A DNA stretch of 8,444 nucleotides from Bacillota bacterium. GTDB taxonomy: Bacteria; Bacillota; Limnochordia; Darwinibacteriales; Darwinibacteriaceae. Below the pieces are notes generated by a model. It saw only the letters and a list, made by a program, of their open reading frames with translations, had not been told where the DNA came from and made no database searches. This document shows positions 1 to 6,062 of this stretch, piece by piece (position 1 is the stretch's first letter; every line of letters begins with the position of its first letter). Position numbers and translations under genes: made by a program. The stretch lies in assembly GCA_012799535.1 (NCBI GenBank), contig JAAZLB010000134.1, forward strand, positions 1 to 8,444, in the 5' to 3' direction.

Positions 1-1
1 C

Positions 2-157
2 CCAGTGGATCACCCCCACGGTGGTGGTGAAGGTAAGGCTCCAATTGGTAGACCAGGACCTGTTACGCCTTGGGGTAAACCTACTCTCGGAGCACGTACT
101 CGTAAGAAGAAGGCAAGCGATCGTCTCGTTGTTAGAAGTCGCAGGAAGAAGAAATAA
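2..157 (+). CDS. rplB: 50S ribosomal protein L2, C-terminal fragment (5' truncated by window)
   Basis: L2 is a large-subunit core protein that binds 23S rRNA near the peptidyl-transferase centre and helps subunit association. Only the last 51 residues are present, read in the frame beginning at base 2 and ending at a TAA stop. They hold the L2 signature [11 protein letters not shown], whose histidine region (His229 in E. coli numbering) lies close to the catalytic centre. After it come the conserved [10 protein letters not shown] segment and a very basic tail ending RSRRKKK, as expected for the rRNA-penetrating C-terminus. The truncation comes from the window edge; nothing suggests a broken gene. 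The gene lies 24 nt before rpsS, its usual neighbour in the S10 cluster. Identification is secure from the signature and the context. Confidence 0.97.
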   Translation, partial: PVDHPHGGGEGKAPIGRPGPVTPWGKPTLGARTRKKKASDRLVVRSRRKKK

Positions 158-181
158 AATTCTCTACGAGGAGGTGTTAAA

Positions 182-457
182 ATGGGTAGATCATTGAAAA
201 AGGGTCCCTTCGCAGATGCTCACCTGTTAGATAAAGTACGGGTGATGAACGAGAAGGGCGAGAAACGAGTAGTCAAAACATGGTCGAGACGTTCGACTAT
301 TTTTCCGGATATGGTTGGTCACACCATCGCCGTGCACGATGGTCGCAAACATGTCCCCGTATATATTACTGAAGAAATGGTCGGTCATAAGCTAGGTGAG
401 TTTGCTCCAACTCGGACTTTCCGGGGGCATGCTGGCGAAAGATCGTCGGGCAGATAA
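182..457 (+). CDS. rpsS: 30S ribosomal protein S19
   Basis: S19 sits in the head of the small subunit, where it pairs with S13 and contacts 16S rRNA and the A-site finger of the large subunit. The 91-residue product has the usual family length and opens with the signature [10 protein letters not shown]. It carries the conserved core [18 protein letters not shown] (about residues 32-49), then [21 protein letters not shown] and [12 protein letters not shown] near the C-terminus. The ATG start is preceded by a strong Shine-Dalgarno site, GAGGAGGTG at 168-176, and matches the N-terminus of known S19 proteins. The next gene, rplV, follows after 20 nt. There are no anomalies. Confidence 0.98.
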   Translation: MGRSLKKGPFADAHLLDKVRVMNEKGEKRVVKTWSRRSTIFPDMVGHTIAVHDGRKHVPVYITEEMVGHKLGEFAPTRTFRGHAGERSSGR

Positions 458-477
458 GCAGATCGGGGTGATAAATA

Positions 478-816
478 ATGGAAGCGAAAGCAATTGCTAG
501 ACATGTTAGAATTTCACCACGCAAAGCGCGCCAGGTAGTTGACTTAATTCGCGGTAAGGATGTGGACGAAGCGTTAGCCATTCTGCAGGTTACACCACAG
601 GGAGGCTCCCCCATCGTCGAAAAGGTTGTGAAGAGCGCGGTTGCGAACGCGGAAAACAATTACGATATGGATATAGACTCCTTATACGTGGCTGAGTGCT
701 ATGTTGATCAAGGTCCAACTATGAAGAGAATTAGACCAAGAGCTAGAGGCATGGCTAATCGCATTCGTAAACGCACGAGTCATATTACTGTGATTTTGCG
801 GGAAAAGGAGGAATAA
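478..816 (+). CDS. rplV: 50S ribosomal protein L22
   Basis: L22 contacts all 23S rRNA domains. Its long beta hairpin lines the nascent-peptide exit tunnel, the site of macrolide-resistance changes. The 112-residue product starts [20 protein letters not shown] and has the globular-domain motif [15 protein letters not shown] (about 47-61). The tunnel hairpin follows (about 76-100) with [15 protein letters not shown] and [11 protein letters not shown]. The hairpin looks intact with no insertion. One small oddity is QGGSP at residues 41-45, where most Firmicutes have a KKAA-like helix start. The ATG is supported by CGGGGTG at 464-470. The 3' end contains the ribosome-binding site of rpsC, four bases downstream, so the two are probably translationally coupled. 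Confidence 0.98.
   Translation: MEAKAIARHVRISPRKARQVVDLIRGKDVDEALAILQVTPQGGSPIVEKVVKSAVANAENNYDMDIDSLYVAECYVDQGPTMKRIRPRARGMANRIRKRTSHITVILREKEE
803..812 (+). promoter_or_regulatory. Shine-Dalgarno site of rpsC embedded in rplV
   Basis: AAAAGGAGGA is a near-perfect anti-16S match that encodes the last residues of L22 (lysine and glutamates). It lies about 9 nt before the GTG start of rpsC, so it decides that start. With a 4-nt gap between the genes, coupling of rplV and rpsC translation is likely (inference). Confidence 0.85.
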
Positions 817-820
817 GTGC

Positions 821-1486
821 GTGGGTCAAAAAGTACACCCGGTAGGGTTTAGACTTGGGGTTGTCAAAGACTGGGACAGCAAATGGTACGCCAATAAGCA
901 AGATTATGCTGACCTTTTACACGAAGACCTAGAGATTAAAAGCTTGATTAAGGAACGTTTTTATCAAGCAGGCATCTCTAAAACTGAGATTGAACGGGCA
1001 GCTAACCGCGCTAAGGTCACCATTCACACTGGTAGACCTGGTATGGTCATTGGCCGTGGCGGTTCTGAAGTAGATCAGCTTCGTAAAGATTTAGAAGCGA
1101 TGACCGGTCGACAAATCCAAATTAACATTGTGGAGGTTAAAACTCCCGAAATAGATGCCCAACTTGTGGCTGAAAGCATTGCCTTTGCCTTAGAGCGCCG
1201 GATTTCTTTCCGTCGGGCTATGCGTCAAGCTCAACAACGTGCCATTCGTTTAGGTGCGCAGGGTATCAAGGTTTCAGTTTCTGGTCGTTTAGGCGGTGCA
1301 GAGATCGCTCGTACTGAATGGAATCCAGAAGGTTCTATTCCTTTGCACACCCTAAGGGCAGATATTGACTATGGTTTTGCAGAAGCGAATACAACTTTTG
1401 GGAAGATTGGAGTTAAGGTGTGGATCTATCATGGAGAGATCCTACCTGAAACGGCTGTCCAGAAAAAGGCTAAAGGGGGCGAATAG
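821..1486 (+). CDS. rpsC: 30S ribosomal protein S3
   Basis: S3 lies at the mRNA entry tunnel of the 30S head and contributes to the ribosomal helicase activity that melts mRNA structure. The 221-residue product begins [13 protein letters not shown], the family signature. It contains a type II KH domain (about 40-108) with the RNA-binding GxxG loop as GRGG at 78-81. The C-terminal S3 domain follows (about 115-210), with [11 protein letters not shown] and [15 protein letters not shown]. Arg131, Arg132 and Arg135 align with the basic residues tied to helicase function in E. coli S3 (Arg131, Arg132, Lys135). The start is GTG, chosen because the family N-terminus begins there and AAAAGGAGGA (803-812) lies at proper spacing inside the end of rplV. 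rplP follows after 2 nt. Confidence 0.98.
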   Translation: MGQKVHPVGFRLGVVKDWDSKWYANKQDYADLLHEDLEIKSLIKERFYQAGISKTEIERAANRAKVTIHTGRPGMVIGRGGSEVDQLRKDLEAMTGRQIQINIVEVKTPEIDAQLVAESIAFALERRISFRRAMRQAQQRAIRLGAQGIKVSVSGRLGGAEIARTEWNPEGSIPLHTLRADIDYGFAEANTTFGKIGVKVWIYHGEILPETAVQKKAKGGE

Positions 1487-1488
1487 GG

Positions 1489-1923
1489 ATGCTTGTTCCA
1501 AAGAGAGTTAAGTATCGCAGAGTCCACCGCGGTCGTATGACCGGTAAAGCCCAAAGAGGCAACGAAGTCGCCTTTGGTGAATACGGCCTCCAGGCATTAG
1601 AGCCAGGGTGGATTAAAAATACACAGATTGAAGCAGCCCGTATTGCCATGACCCGTCATATCCGGAGAGGCGGAAATGTTTGGATTCGGATTTTCCCCGA
1701 CAAACCAGTAACCGCAAAACCGGCAGAAACTCGGATGGGTTCCGGTAAAGGTTCTCCCGAACATTGGGTGGCAGTGGTAAAGCCAGGGCGAATTATGTTT
1801 GAGATTGGTGGCGTGCCCGAGGAGTTGGCCCGTGAGGCCATGCGCTTAGCAGCCCACAAACTTCCAGTGAAGTGCAAGTTTGTATCTCGGACAGTGGCAG
1901 GTGGTGACGCAAATGAAGGCTAA
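1489..1923 (+). CDS. rplP: 50S ribosomal protein L16
   Basis: L16 binds 23S rRNA near the A-site tRNA elbow and is needed for late 50S assembly and tRNA positioning. The 144-residue product has the family length. It starts [20 protein letters not shown] and continues with [18 protein letters not shown]. The conserved core holds [27 protein letters not shown] (roughly 47-73) and [25 protein letters not shown] (roughly 81-105), with [10 protein letters not shown] towards the end. The ATG comes 2 nt after the rpsC stop, with its AAGGGGGCG site (about 1473-1481) inside rpsC. The 3' end overlaps the start of rpmC by 11 nt in another frame. All features are typical. Confidence 0.98.
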   Translation: MLVPKRVKYRRVHRGRMTGKAQRGNEVAFGEYGLQALEPGWIKNTQIEAARIAMTRHIRRGGNVWIRIFPDKPVTAKPAETRMGSGKGSPEHWVAVVKPGRIMFEIGGVPEELAREAMRLAAHKLPVKCKFVSRTVAGGDANEG

Positions 1924-2116
1924 AGAAGTTCATGATCTTTCAACAGCTGAGCTAGAAGTGAAATTGGATGAGTTAAAGGAAGAACTCTTTAACCTAAGAT
2001 TTCAGCTGGCTACTGGTCAATTAGATAACCCTATGCGTATTGGTGAAGTGCGGAAGAGTATCGCCCGCGTCAAAACTGTCATGCGTGAACGGGAATTGAA
2101 TATTCAACGAGCTTAA
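1913..2116 (+). CDS. rpmC: 50S ribosomal protein L29
   Basis: L29 is a small helical protein near the exit of the peptide tunnel, next to L23, where trigger factor and SRP dock. The product is 67 residues, typical of the family, and is two antiparallel helices: [20 protein letters not shown], then the signature [20 protein letters not shown] and [21 protein letters not shown] longer reading from a TTG at 1880 is open but adds 11 residues with no family match. The ATG at 1913 has AGGTGGTG (1899-1906) just upstream and gives the expected N-terminus. It overlaps rplP by 11 nt, which suggests coupling of L16 and L29 synthesis. It is the last gene of the classical S10 group. Confidence 0.97.
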   Translation: MKAKEVHDLSTAELEVKLDELKEELFNLRFQLATGQLDNPMRIGEVRKSIARVKTVMRERELNIQRA

Positions 2117-2127
2117 GGTCCCTTAAG
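2112..2127 (+). repeat. Inverted repeat at the rpmC stop codon (rpmC-rpsQ gap)
   Basis: CTTAAGG (2112-2118) and CCTTAAG (2121-2127) are perfect reverse complements separated by TC. The same stretch is also a direct repeat of CTTAAGG, because each arm contains the palindrome CTTAAG. In RNA it could form a stem of about 6 bp that includes the rpmC stop codon. There is no trailing U-run, so it is not an intrinsic terminator. It lies about 10 nt before the ribosome-binding site of rpsQ. A function as mRNA stabiliser or coupling element is only a guess. Confidence 0.45.
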
Positions 2128-2150
2128 GATCCGAGAAGGGAGGAGCGCAG

Positions 2151-2411
2151 GTGAGTAAAGAAAGAGGCATCCGACGAACTCAAGTCGGTATTGTCGTAAG
2201 TGATAAGATGGATAAAACTGTGGTCGTTTCTGTAGAACGGACACTTCGTCACCCCTTATATGGTAAAACCATGAGGAGGACTGCCACATTCAAGGCACAT
2301 GATGAATTGAATGAGTGCGGCGTAGGTGATCGAGTGAGAATTATGGAAACACGACCGATTAGTAAACAGAAGCGCTGGCGGGTAACGGAAATTATTGAGA
2401 AAGCCCGTTAG
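2151..2411 (+). CDS. rpsQ: 30S ribosomal protein S17
   Basis: S17 is a primary 16S rRNA-binding protein of the 30S body with an OB-fold. The 86-residue product is of normal length. It has the family core [23 protein letters not shown] (about 8-30), then [19 protein letters not shown] (about 34-52) and the closing strand [21 protein letters not shown] (about 58-78). The start is GTG, placed 5 nt after the strong site AAGGGAGGAG (2136-2145); no ATG lies in a better position. It is the first gene of the spc part of the cluster and is separated from rpmC by 34 nt with no terminator, so transcription probably reads through. Confidence 0.98.
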   Translation: MSKERGIRRTQVGIVVSDKMDKTVVVSVERTLRHPLYGKTMRRTATFKAHDELNECGVGDRVRIMETRPISKQKRWRVTEIIEKAR

Positions 2412-2423
2412 GCTAAGTTAGCC
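2411..2423 (+). repeat. Short inverted repeat after rpsQ
   Basis: GGCTAAGTTAGCC is a perfect 6-bp inverted repeat around a single G, beginning at the last base of the rpsQ stop codon. The tight centre would leave a stem of about 4-5 bp in RNA. It precedes the AAGGAGGAG ribosome-binding site of rplN and has no U-run, so it is not a terminator. Its function is unknown. Confidence 0.35.
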
Positions 2424-2442
2424 AAGGGAAGGAGGAGCTAGC

Positions 2443-2811
2443 ATGATCCAGCAAGAGAGTCGTCTGAAAGTGGCGGATAACACTGGAGCTAGAGAAATTC
2501 TCTGCATTCGTGTGTTAGGTGGCACTGGAAGACGCTATGCTCATGTGGGTGATGTGATTATCGCTACTGTAAAACAGGCGACCCCCGGTGGCGTCGTAAA
2601 AAAGGGCGATATTGTACGTGCAGTTGTAGTTAGAACGAAAAAGCAATATGGCCGTAGCGATGGCTCGTATATTCGTTTTGACGAAAATGCTGCAGTTATT
2701 ATAAATGACCAGAACAATCCGAGAGGGACTCGTATTTTCGGGCCTGTGGCTAGGGAATTGCGGGAAAAAGATTTCATGAAGATCGTCTCTCTGGCTCCTG
2801 AAGTTCTCTAG
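2443..2811 (+). CDS. rplN: 50S ribosomal protein L14
   Basis: L14 is a conserved large-subunit protein at the subunit interface. It forms bridges with 16S rRNA and is the docking site of the silencing factor RsfS. The 122-residue product has exactly the usual length. It begins [19 protein letters not shown] and carries the L14 signature near residues 60-80 ([20 protein letters not shown]), then [20 protein letters not shown] and [20 protein letters not shown] at the C-terminus. The ATG follows AAGGAGGAG (about 2429-2437). rplX follows after 18 nt. There are no unusual features. Confidence 0.98.
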   Translation: MIQQESRLKVADNTGAREILCIRVLGGTGRRYAHVGDVIIATVKQATPGGVVKKGDIVRAVVVRTKKQYGRSDGSYIRFDENAAVIINDQNNPRGTRIFGPVARELREKDFMKIVSLAPEVL

Positions 2812-2829
2812 TAGAAAGGAGGATGGGGA

Positions 2830-3150
2830 ATGGCTAAGATTCATGTCAAACGCGGGGATGTAGTAACCGTTATCTCCGGTGAGGGCCGTGGCAAACGAGG
2901 GAAAGTCCTCGAAGTTCATCCCAAGTCTGGCAGAGTTATTGTAGATGGTGTTAATATTCAAAAGAAGCACACGAGACCTACTCAAACCAACCCTCAGGGA
3001 GGTATTATTGAGAAACCTGGTCCCATCGATGCATCTAATGTTGCACTTTATTGCTCCAATTGCAAAGCACCTGTTAAGGTGAAGCGGGTTCGAAACGCTA
3101 ACGGCGAATTAGAGCGTCAATGCAAAAAATGTGCTAAAACCATCAAATAA
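2830..3150 (+). CDS. rplX: 50S ribosomal protein L24 with Cys4 zinc site
   Basis: L24 starts 50S assembly by binding the 5' region of 23S rRNA and sits near the tunnel exit. The 106-residue product has an N-terminal KOW domain (about 4-31, with [20 protein letters not shown]), then [15 protein letters not shown] and [13 protein letters not shown]. The C-terminal part has two CxxC pairs, Cys75/Cys78 (CSNC) and Cys98/Cys101 (CKKC). This is the zinc-ribbon form, kept in many thermophilic and clostridial L24 proteins and lost in B. subtilis. Zinc binding is inferred from the spacing. The ATG is preceded by AAAGGAGG (2815-2822). It is followed by a 45-nt gap to rplE. Confidence 0.97.
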   Translation: MAKIHVKRGDVVTVISGEGRGKRGKVLEVHPKSGRVIVDGVNIQKKHTRPTQTNPQGGIIEKPGPIDASNVALYCSNCKAPVKVKRVRNANGELERQCKKCAKTIK

Positions 3151-3163
3151 AGAACCTATTCCA

Positions 3164-3179
3164 GTTTGAGCTGTTTGAG
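3164..3179 (+). repeat. Tandem GTTTGAG repeat in the rplX-rplE gap
   Basis: The heptamer GTTTGAG occurs at 3164-3170 and again at 3173-3179, separated by CT, directly before the AAGGGGGGAG ribosome-binding site of rplE (3180-3189). In E. coli the spc-operon repressor S8 binds mRNA at this same gene junction. I cannot show an S8-type fold here from the sequence by eye, so only the repeat itself is supported. Confidence 0.35.
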
Positions 3180-3195
3180 AAGGGGGGAGTAGTGC

Positions 3196-3735
3196 TTGGC
3201 ACGGTTTAAGGAAAAATACGAGACCGAAGTAGTCCCTGCGATGATGGAGCGGTTTGGCTACCAAAACATCATGGAGGTACCTCGGTTTGATAAAATTGTT
3301 CTAAATATTGGTGTGGGCGAAGCGGTTGGCGATCCAAAGGCCTTAGAAGCCGCAGTCCGTGACTTAGAAGCTATTTCTGGGCAAAAGCCAATTATCACTC
3401 ACGCAAAAAAATCAGTGGCCGCATTTAAGCTTCGTGAAGGGATGGCTATTGGTTGTAAAGTAACCCTTCGTGGTGAACGTATGTATGAGTTTCTGGATCG
3501 CTTGATTAGTATTACACTTCCACGGATTCGTGACTTCCGCGGTGTTTCCGCCAAATCCTTTGATGGTCGTGGTAACTATAGTATCGGTTTGCGGGAACAA
3601 ATTGTCTTTCCAGAAATCGAGTACGATAAGATCGACAAGGTGCGAGGCCTCAACATTGTAATCGGTACTACCGCCGAAACTGACGAGGAAGCGTATGAAC
3701 TCTTGAAGCTTATGGGCATGCCATTTAGAAGCTGA
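3196..3735 (+). CDS. rplE: 50S ribosomal protein L5
   Basis: L5 binds 5S rRNA together with L18 and forms the bridge to S13 in the central protuberance. The 179-residue product has the Gram-positive length and reads through the whole family pattern: [20 protein letters not shown], then [10 protein letters not shown] (about 35-44). The middle holds [20 protein letters not shown] and [40 protein letters not shown] and [18 protein letters not shown] follow, and the protein ends in GMPFRS. The start is TTG. It is the only in-frame choice after an upstream TAG at 3190-3192, and it lies at good distance from AAGGGGGGAG (3180-3189). rpsZ follows after 13 nt. Confidence 0.98.
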   Translation: MARFKEKYETEVVPAMMERFGYQNIMEVPRFDKIVLNIGVGEAVGDPKALEAAVRDLEAISGQKPIITHAKKSVAAFKLREGMAIGCKVTLRGERMYEFLDRLISITLPRIRDFRGVSAKSFDGRGNYSIGLREQIVFPEIEYDKIDKVRGLNIVIGTTAETDEEAYELLKLMGMPFRS

Positions 3736-3748
3736 AAGGAGAGATATA

Positions 3749-3934
3749 GTGGCCAAAAAATCAATGATCGTCAAGGCGCAGCGTGAAGCAAAATATAGAG
3801 TGCGCCAGGTAAATCGTTGCAGAATTTGCGGGCGTCCCCGTGGTTATATGCGCCGTTTCCAAATGTGCCGTGTATGCTTCCGGAAATATGCTAATGAAGG
3901 GCAGATTCCTGGAGTTACTAAATCCAGCTGGTAG
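3749..3934 (+). CDS. rpsZ: 30S ribosomal protein S14, zinc-binding type (type Z)
   Basis: S14 is a late-assembling protein of the 30S head near the A site. This is the short 61-residue zinc form, with Cys24 and Cys27 (CRIC) and Cys40 and Cys43 (CRVC) forming a Cys4 site. The flanks [11 protein letters not shown] and [18 protein letters not shown] at the C-terminus are diagnostic. Many Firmicutes also have a longer zinc-free S14 elsewhere that replaces it when zinc is scarce; none lies in this window. The start is GTG after AAAGGAGA (3735-3742); the resulting [12 protein letters not shown] matches the family. The gene sits between rplE and rpsH, the conserved place for this paralogue. It is often annotated rpsN. 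Confidence 0.98.
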   Translation: MAKKSMIVKAQREAKYRVRQVNRCRICGRPRGYMRRFQMCRVCFRKYANEGQIPGVTKSSW

Positions 3935-3936
3935 GA

Positions 3937-3977
3937 GATGTTTCATCCTAGGGATGTAGCATCCGAAAGGAGGTTTC
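3937..3977 (+). promoter_or_regulatory. Alternating GATG/CATC module before rpsH
   Basis: The 47-nt rpsZ-rpsH gap holds four alternately complementary blocks: GATG (3937-3940), CATCC (3944-3948), GGATG (3952-3956) and CATCC (3960-3964), each separated by 3 nt. Blocks 1:2 and 3:4 could pair together, or block 2 could pair with 3; these arrangements exclude each other. Right after it, GAAA (3965-3968) and TTTC (3974-3977) flank the GGAGG ribosome-binding core of rpsH (3969-3973). The base pairing is seen in the sequence; a regulatory role is inferred and the hairpins are short. Confidence 0.4.
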
Positions 3978-3981
3978 CTGT

Positions 3982-4380
3982 ATGGTAATGACTGATCCAA
4001 TTGCGGATATGCTAACACGGATTCGGAACGCAAATTCCGTGAAGCATGAATCGGTAGATGTTCCTCGTTCTAAAATGAAGGAAGAATTGGCTCGGATTTT
4101 GAAGGACGAAGGATTTATCAAAGATTACAAAGTGATTGAAGATGATAAACAAGGCACTATTCGCATCTACTTGAAGTACGATGCCAATAAAGGTCAAGTT
4201 ATTCAAGGAATTAAGCGGATTAGCAAACCTGGTTTGCGAGTCTATGCCAATAAAGAAGAAGTACCTAGAGTGTTAGGTGGCCTTGGCGTGGCTATCCTAT
4301 CCACCTCACACGGAATTATGTCTGACCGAACCGCTCGCCAAGAGGGTATCGGCGGCGAAGTAATTTGCTACGTTTGGTAA
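3982..4380 (+). CDS. rpsH: 30S ribosomal protein S8
   Basis: S8 binds helix 21 of 16S rRNA and organises the 30S platform. In E. coli it is also the translational repressor of the spc operon. The 132-residue product matches the family: [20 protein letters not shown] at the N-terminus, a central region with [16 protein letters not shown], then [13 protein letters not shown] and the rRNA-binding C-terminal part [20 protein letters not shown] and GGEVICYVW. The first of two ATG codons (3982 and 3988) is chosen because AAAGGAGGT (3966-3974) is well spaced to it and Bacillus S8 also starts MVMTD. Whether it regulates its own cluster here cannot be told. rplF follows after 13 nt. Confidence 0.98.
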   Translation: MVMTDPIADMLTRIRNANSVKHESVDVPRSKMKEELARILKDEGFIKDYKVIEDDKQGTIRIYLKYDANKGQVIQGIKRISKPGLRVYANKEEVPRVLGGLGVAILSTSHGIMSDRTARQEGIGGEVICYVW

Positions 4381-4393
4381 AGGGGGGAAATAG

Positions 4394-4933
4394 ATGTCCA
4401 GAATAGGAAGAGCTCCAATCGAGATTCCCGCTGGTGTGGAAGTTAAAGTCGATGGTAACCTTATCGAAGTTAAGGGACCACAGGGAACCCTCAATAGAGA
4501 ATTCCATCCTGATATGTTGGTCGAGGTGAGTGAGGGCTTTATTACAGTAACTCGCCCTAGCGACAATAAAGAACACCGTTCCCTCCATGGGCTCACACGT
4601 AGCCTAATTGCTAACATGGTCCAAGGGGTAACGGTGGGATTCACTCGGAACTTAGAAATTGTCGGTGTGGGATATAGGGCAGCTAAACAGGGAGATAAGC
4701 TCGTTTTGTCCCTTGGTTATTCTCACCCAATTGAAGTAATACCCGCTCCAGGTATTGAAATCGAGGTGCCAACACCAACCAAGATTTCGGTGAAAGGTAT
4801 CGATAAAGAATTAGTGGGGCAAACTGCGGCGAACATTCGTGACTTTAGAAGACCAGAACCTTATCTCGGTAAAGGTATTCGTTATGAAGGCGAGAGGGTC
4901 CGCAGAAAAGCAGGTAAAGCAGGCAAAGCGTAG
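4394..4933 (+). CDS. rplF: 50S ribosomal protein L6
   Basis: L6 lies near the sarcin-ricin loop at the factor-binding side of the large subunit and supports EF-G and EF-Tu action. The 179-residue product has two tandem L6 domains. The first begins [17 protein letters not shown] and includes [12 protein letters not shown]. The second (from about residue 82) includes [20 protein letters not shown] and [17 protein letters not shown]. The closing signature is [20 protein letters not shown], followed by a short Lys/Ala/Gly tail. The ATG follows AGGGGGGAAA (4381-4390). The neighbour rplR starts 26 nt later. Nothing unusual is seen. Confidence 0.98.
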   Translation: MSRIGRAPIEIPAGVEVKVDGNLIEVKGPQGTLNREFHPDMLVEVSEGFITVTRPSDNKEHRSLHGLTRSLIANMVQGVTVGFTRNLEIVGVGYRAAKQGDKLVLSLGYSHPIEVIPAPGIEIEVPTPTKISVKGIDKELVGQTAANIRDFRRPEPYLGKGIRYEGERVRRKAGKAGKA

Positions 4934-4943
4934 TAGCTTTTAG

Positions 4944-4954
4944 AAGGATGGTGA
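4944..4954 (+). promoter_or_regulatory. Shine-Dalgarno site that decides the rplR start
   Basis: AAGGATGGTGA resembles AAGGAGGTGA with one inserted T. It covers the upstream in-frame ATG at 4948 and lies 5 nt before the ATG at 4960, so it supports the shorter L18 reading. Confidence 0.7.
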
Positions 4955-4959
4955 GATTG

Positions 4960-5325
4960 ATGGCCAAATTTAACCGGCGTGAAGCACGGGAAAAAAGACA
5001 TGCGCGATTACGTCAACAGATTGTCGGTACCCCGGAACGTCCAAGACTTAATGTCTACAGAAGTCTACATCACATTCACGCCCAGATCATCGATGATAGC
5101 ATTGGAAACACTTTGGTTTCCGCCTCCTCTGTAGAACCTGAATTACGTGCTAAGTTAGGATCCACAGGGAATCAAGCAGCGGCCAGAGAAATTGGCCTTG
5201 TGCTCGCAGAACGGGCAAAGGAAAAAGGTATTACCAAAGTTGTTTTCGATCGTGGTGGATACATTTATCACGGCAGAATTGCAGCACTTGCAGATGGTGC
5301 CCGTGAAGGTGGCTTAGAATTCTAG
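4960..5325 (+). CDS. rplR: 50S ribosomal protein L18
   Basis: L18 binds 5S rRNA and with L5 anchors it into the central protuberance. The 121-residue product begins with a basic segment ([20 protein letters not shown]) that contacts 5S rRNA. The core [20 protein letters not shown] (26-45) follows, and the C-terminal signature is [20 protein letters not shown] with AREGGLEF at the end. An in-frame ATG at 4948 would add four residues (MVRL), but it overlaps the ribosome-binding site AAGGATGGTGA (4944-4954). The ATG at 4960 lies at normal spacing and gives the family N-terminus, so it is preferred. rpsE follows after 21 nt. Confidence 0.96.
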   Translation: MAKFNRREAREKRHARLRQQIVGTPERPRLNVYRSLHHIHAQIIDDSIGNTLVSASSVEPELRAKLGSTGNQAAAREIGLVLAERAKEKGITKVVFDRGGYIYHGRIAALADGAREGGLEF

Positions 5326-5329
5326 GTGC

Positions 5330-5338
5330 AAGGGAGGG
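5330..5338 (+). promoter_or_regulatory. Shine-Dalgarno site that decides the rpsE start
   Basis: AAGGGAGGG lies 8 nt before the TTG at 5347 and downstream of the alternative GTG at 5326, so it favours the TTG start. Confidence 0.8.
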
Positions 5339-5346
5339 AAACGAAC

Positions 5347-5850
5347 TTGTCAAAACGAACTGAAAATAGTGGCGTGGAGCTACAAGAACGCTTAGTAAAT
5401 ATTAATCCAGTCTCCAAAACCGTCAAAGGTGGTCGGACCCGCTCCTTTAGTGCCTTGGTGGTAGTTGGCGATGGTAATGGTAGAGTTGGTGCCGGTCTTG
5501 GCAAGGCTAAAGAAGTACCAGAAGCAATTCGCAAGGCAACAGAAGAAGCCAAGCGTAATATGATTGATGTACCTATTGTGGGAACCACAATTCCCCACGA
5601 GGTTACTGCAACCTATGGTGGAGCAAGGGTACTTTTGAAACCTGCTTCGGAAGGTACCGGAGTAATTGCTGGTGGACCTGTCCGTGCAGTTTTAGAGTCC
5701 GCTGGTGTGAGCGACGTCTTGACCAAGTCCTTAGGGTCTTCCAATCCCATTAACGTAGTTAGGGCAACGATTGAAGGTCTTAGCAGCCTAAGAACTGTTG
5801 AGGAAGTGGCCCGACTACGGGGGAAAACTCCCGGGGAAATCTTGGGTTAG
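5347..5850 (+). CDS. rpsE: 30S ribosomal protein S5
   Basis: S5 contacts the mRNA entry site and helps set decoding accuracy (ram and spectinomycin-resistance mutations fall here in E. coli). The 167-residue product has the N-terminal dsRBD-like domain (about 12-77), with [20 protein letters not shown] and [20 protein letters not shown]. The linker is [12 protein letters not shown]. The C-terminal domain (about 94-167) has [20 protein letters not shown] and [19 protein letters not shown] at 5326 would extend the protein by seven residues, but it lies upstream of the strong site AAGGGAGGG (5330-5338). The TTG at 5347 is at ideal spacing and gives the family length, so TTG is chosen. rpmD follows after 12 nt. 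Confidence 0.95.
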   Translation: MSKRTENSGVELQERLVNINPVSKTVKGGRTRSFSALVVVGDGNGRVGAGLGKAKEVPEAIRKATEEAKRNMIDVPIVGTTIPHEVTATYGGARVLLKPASEGTGVIAGGPVRAVLESAGVSDVLTKSLGSSNPINVVRATIEGLSSLRTVEEVARLRGKTPGEILG

Positions 5851-5862
5851 GGGGCGAGTGTT

Positions 5863-6045
5863 GTGGCAAAGTTGAAAGTTACGTACAAGAAGAGCAGTAT
5901 TGGTTATGCTCAAGATCAAAAGGATACCGTAGCGGCTTTAGGCTTGAAAAAACTAGGAACTTCGGTTATCCATGAAGATAACCCTGTAATTCGGGGTATG
6001 ATTCATAAAGTTCGACATTTAGTTGAAGTGGAAGAACTAGACTAG
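5863..6045 (+). CDS. rpmD: 50S ribosomal protein L30
   Basis: L30 is a small single-domain protein bound to 23S rRNA on the large subunit. The 60-residue product has the bacterial length and pattern: [20 protein letters not shown], then the signature [20 protein letters not shown] and [16 protein letters not shown]. The start is GTG after AGGGGGCGAG (5849-5858). An overlapping TTG at 5861 is in another frame. Its position between rpsE and rplO is the standard one; some bacterial lineages have lost rpmD. Confidence 0.97.
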   Translation: MAKLKVTYKKSSIGYAQDQKDTVAALGLKKLGTSVIHEDNPVIRGMIHKVRHLVEVEELD

Positions 6046-6062
6046 TAAGAGGGGGTGTAAGT

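Noticed and set aside
366..659. 97-codon minus-strand frame over rpsS-rplV
   Set aside because: Antisense to two well-identified genes with no recognisable domain; treated as a shadow.
1880..1912. Upstream TTG start for rpmC
   Set aside because: The added residues ([11 protein letters not shown]) have no counterpart in L29 and would greatly extend the overlap with rplP; ATG 1913 has a ribosome-binding site and the family N-terminus.
2515..2985. 156-codon open frame on the minus strand across rplN and rplX
   Set aside because: It lies opposite two certain ribosomal protein genes, matches no known family, and runs across their intergenic gap with no ribosome-binding site; it is a shadow of + strand coding.
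4948..4959. Upstream ATG start for rplR
   Set aside because: It overlaps the ribosome-binding site and has none of its own; ATG 4960 gives the typical L18 length.
5326..5346. Upstream GTG start for rpsE
   Set aside because: It precedes the strong Shine-Dalgarno site, which would then lie within the coding region; TTG 5347 fits spacing and family length.
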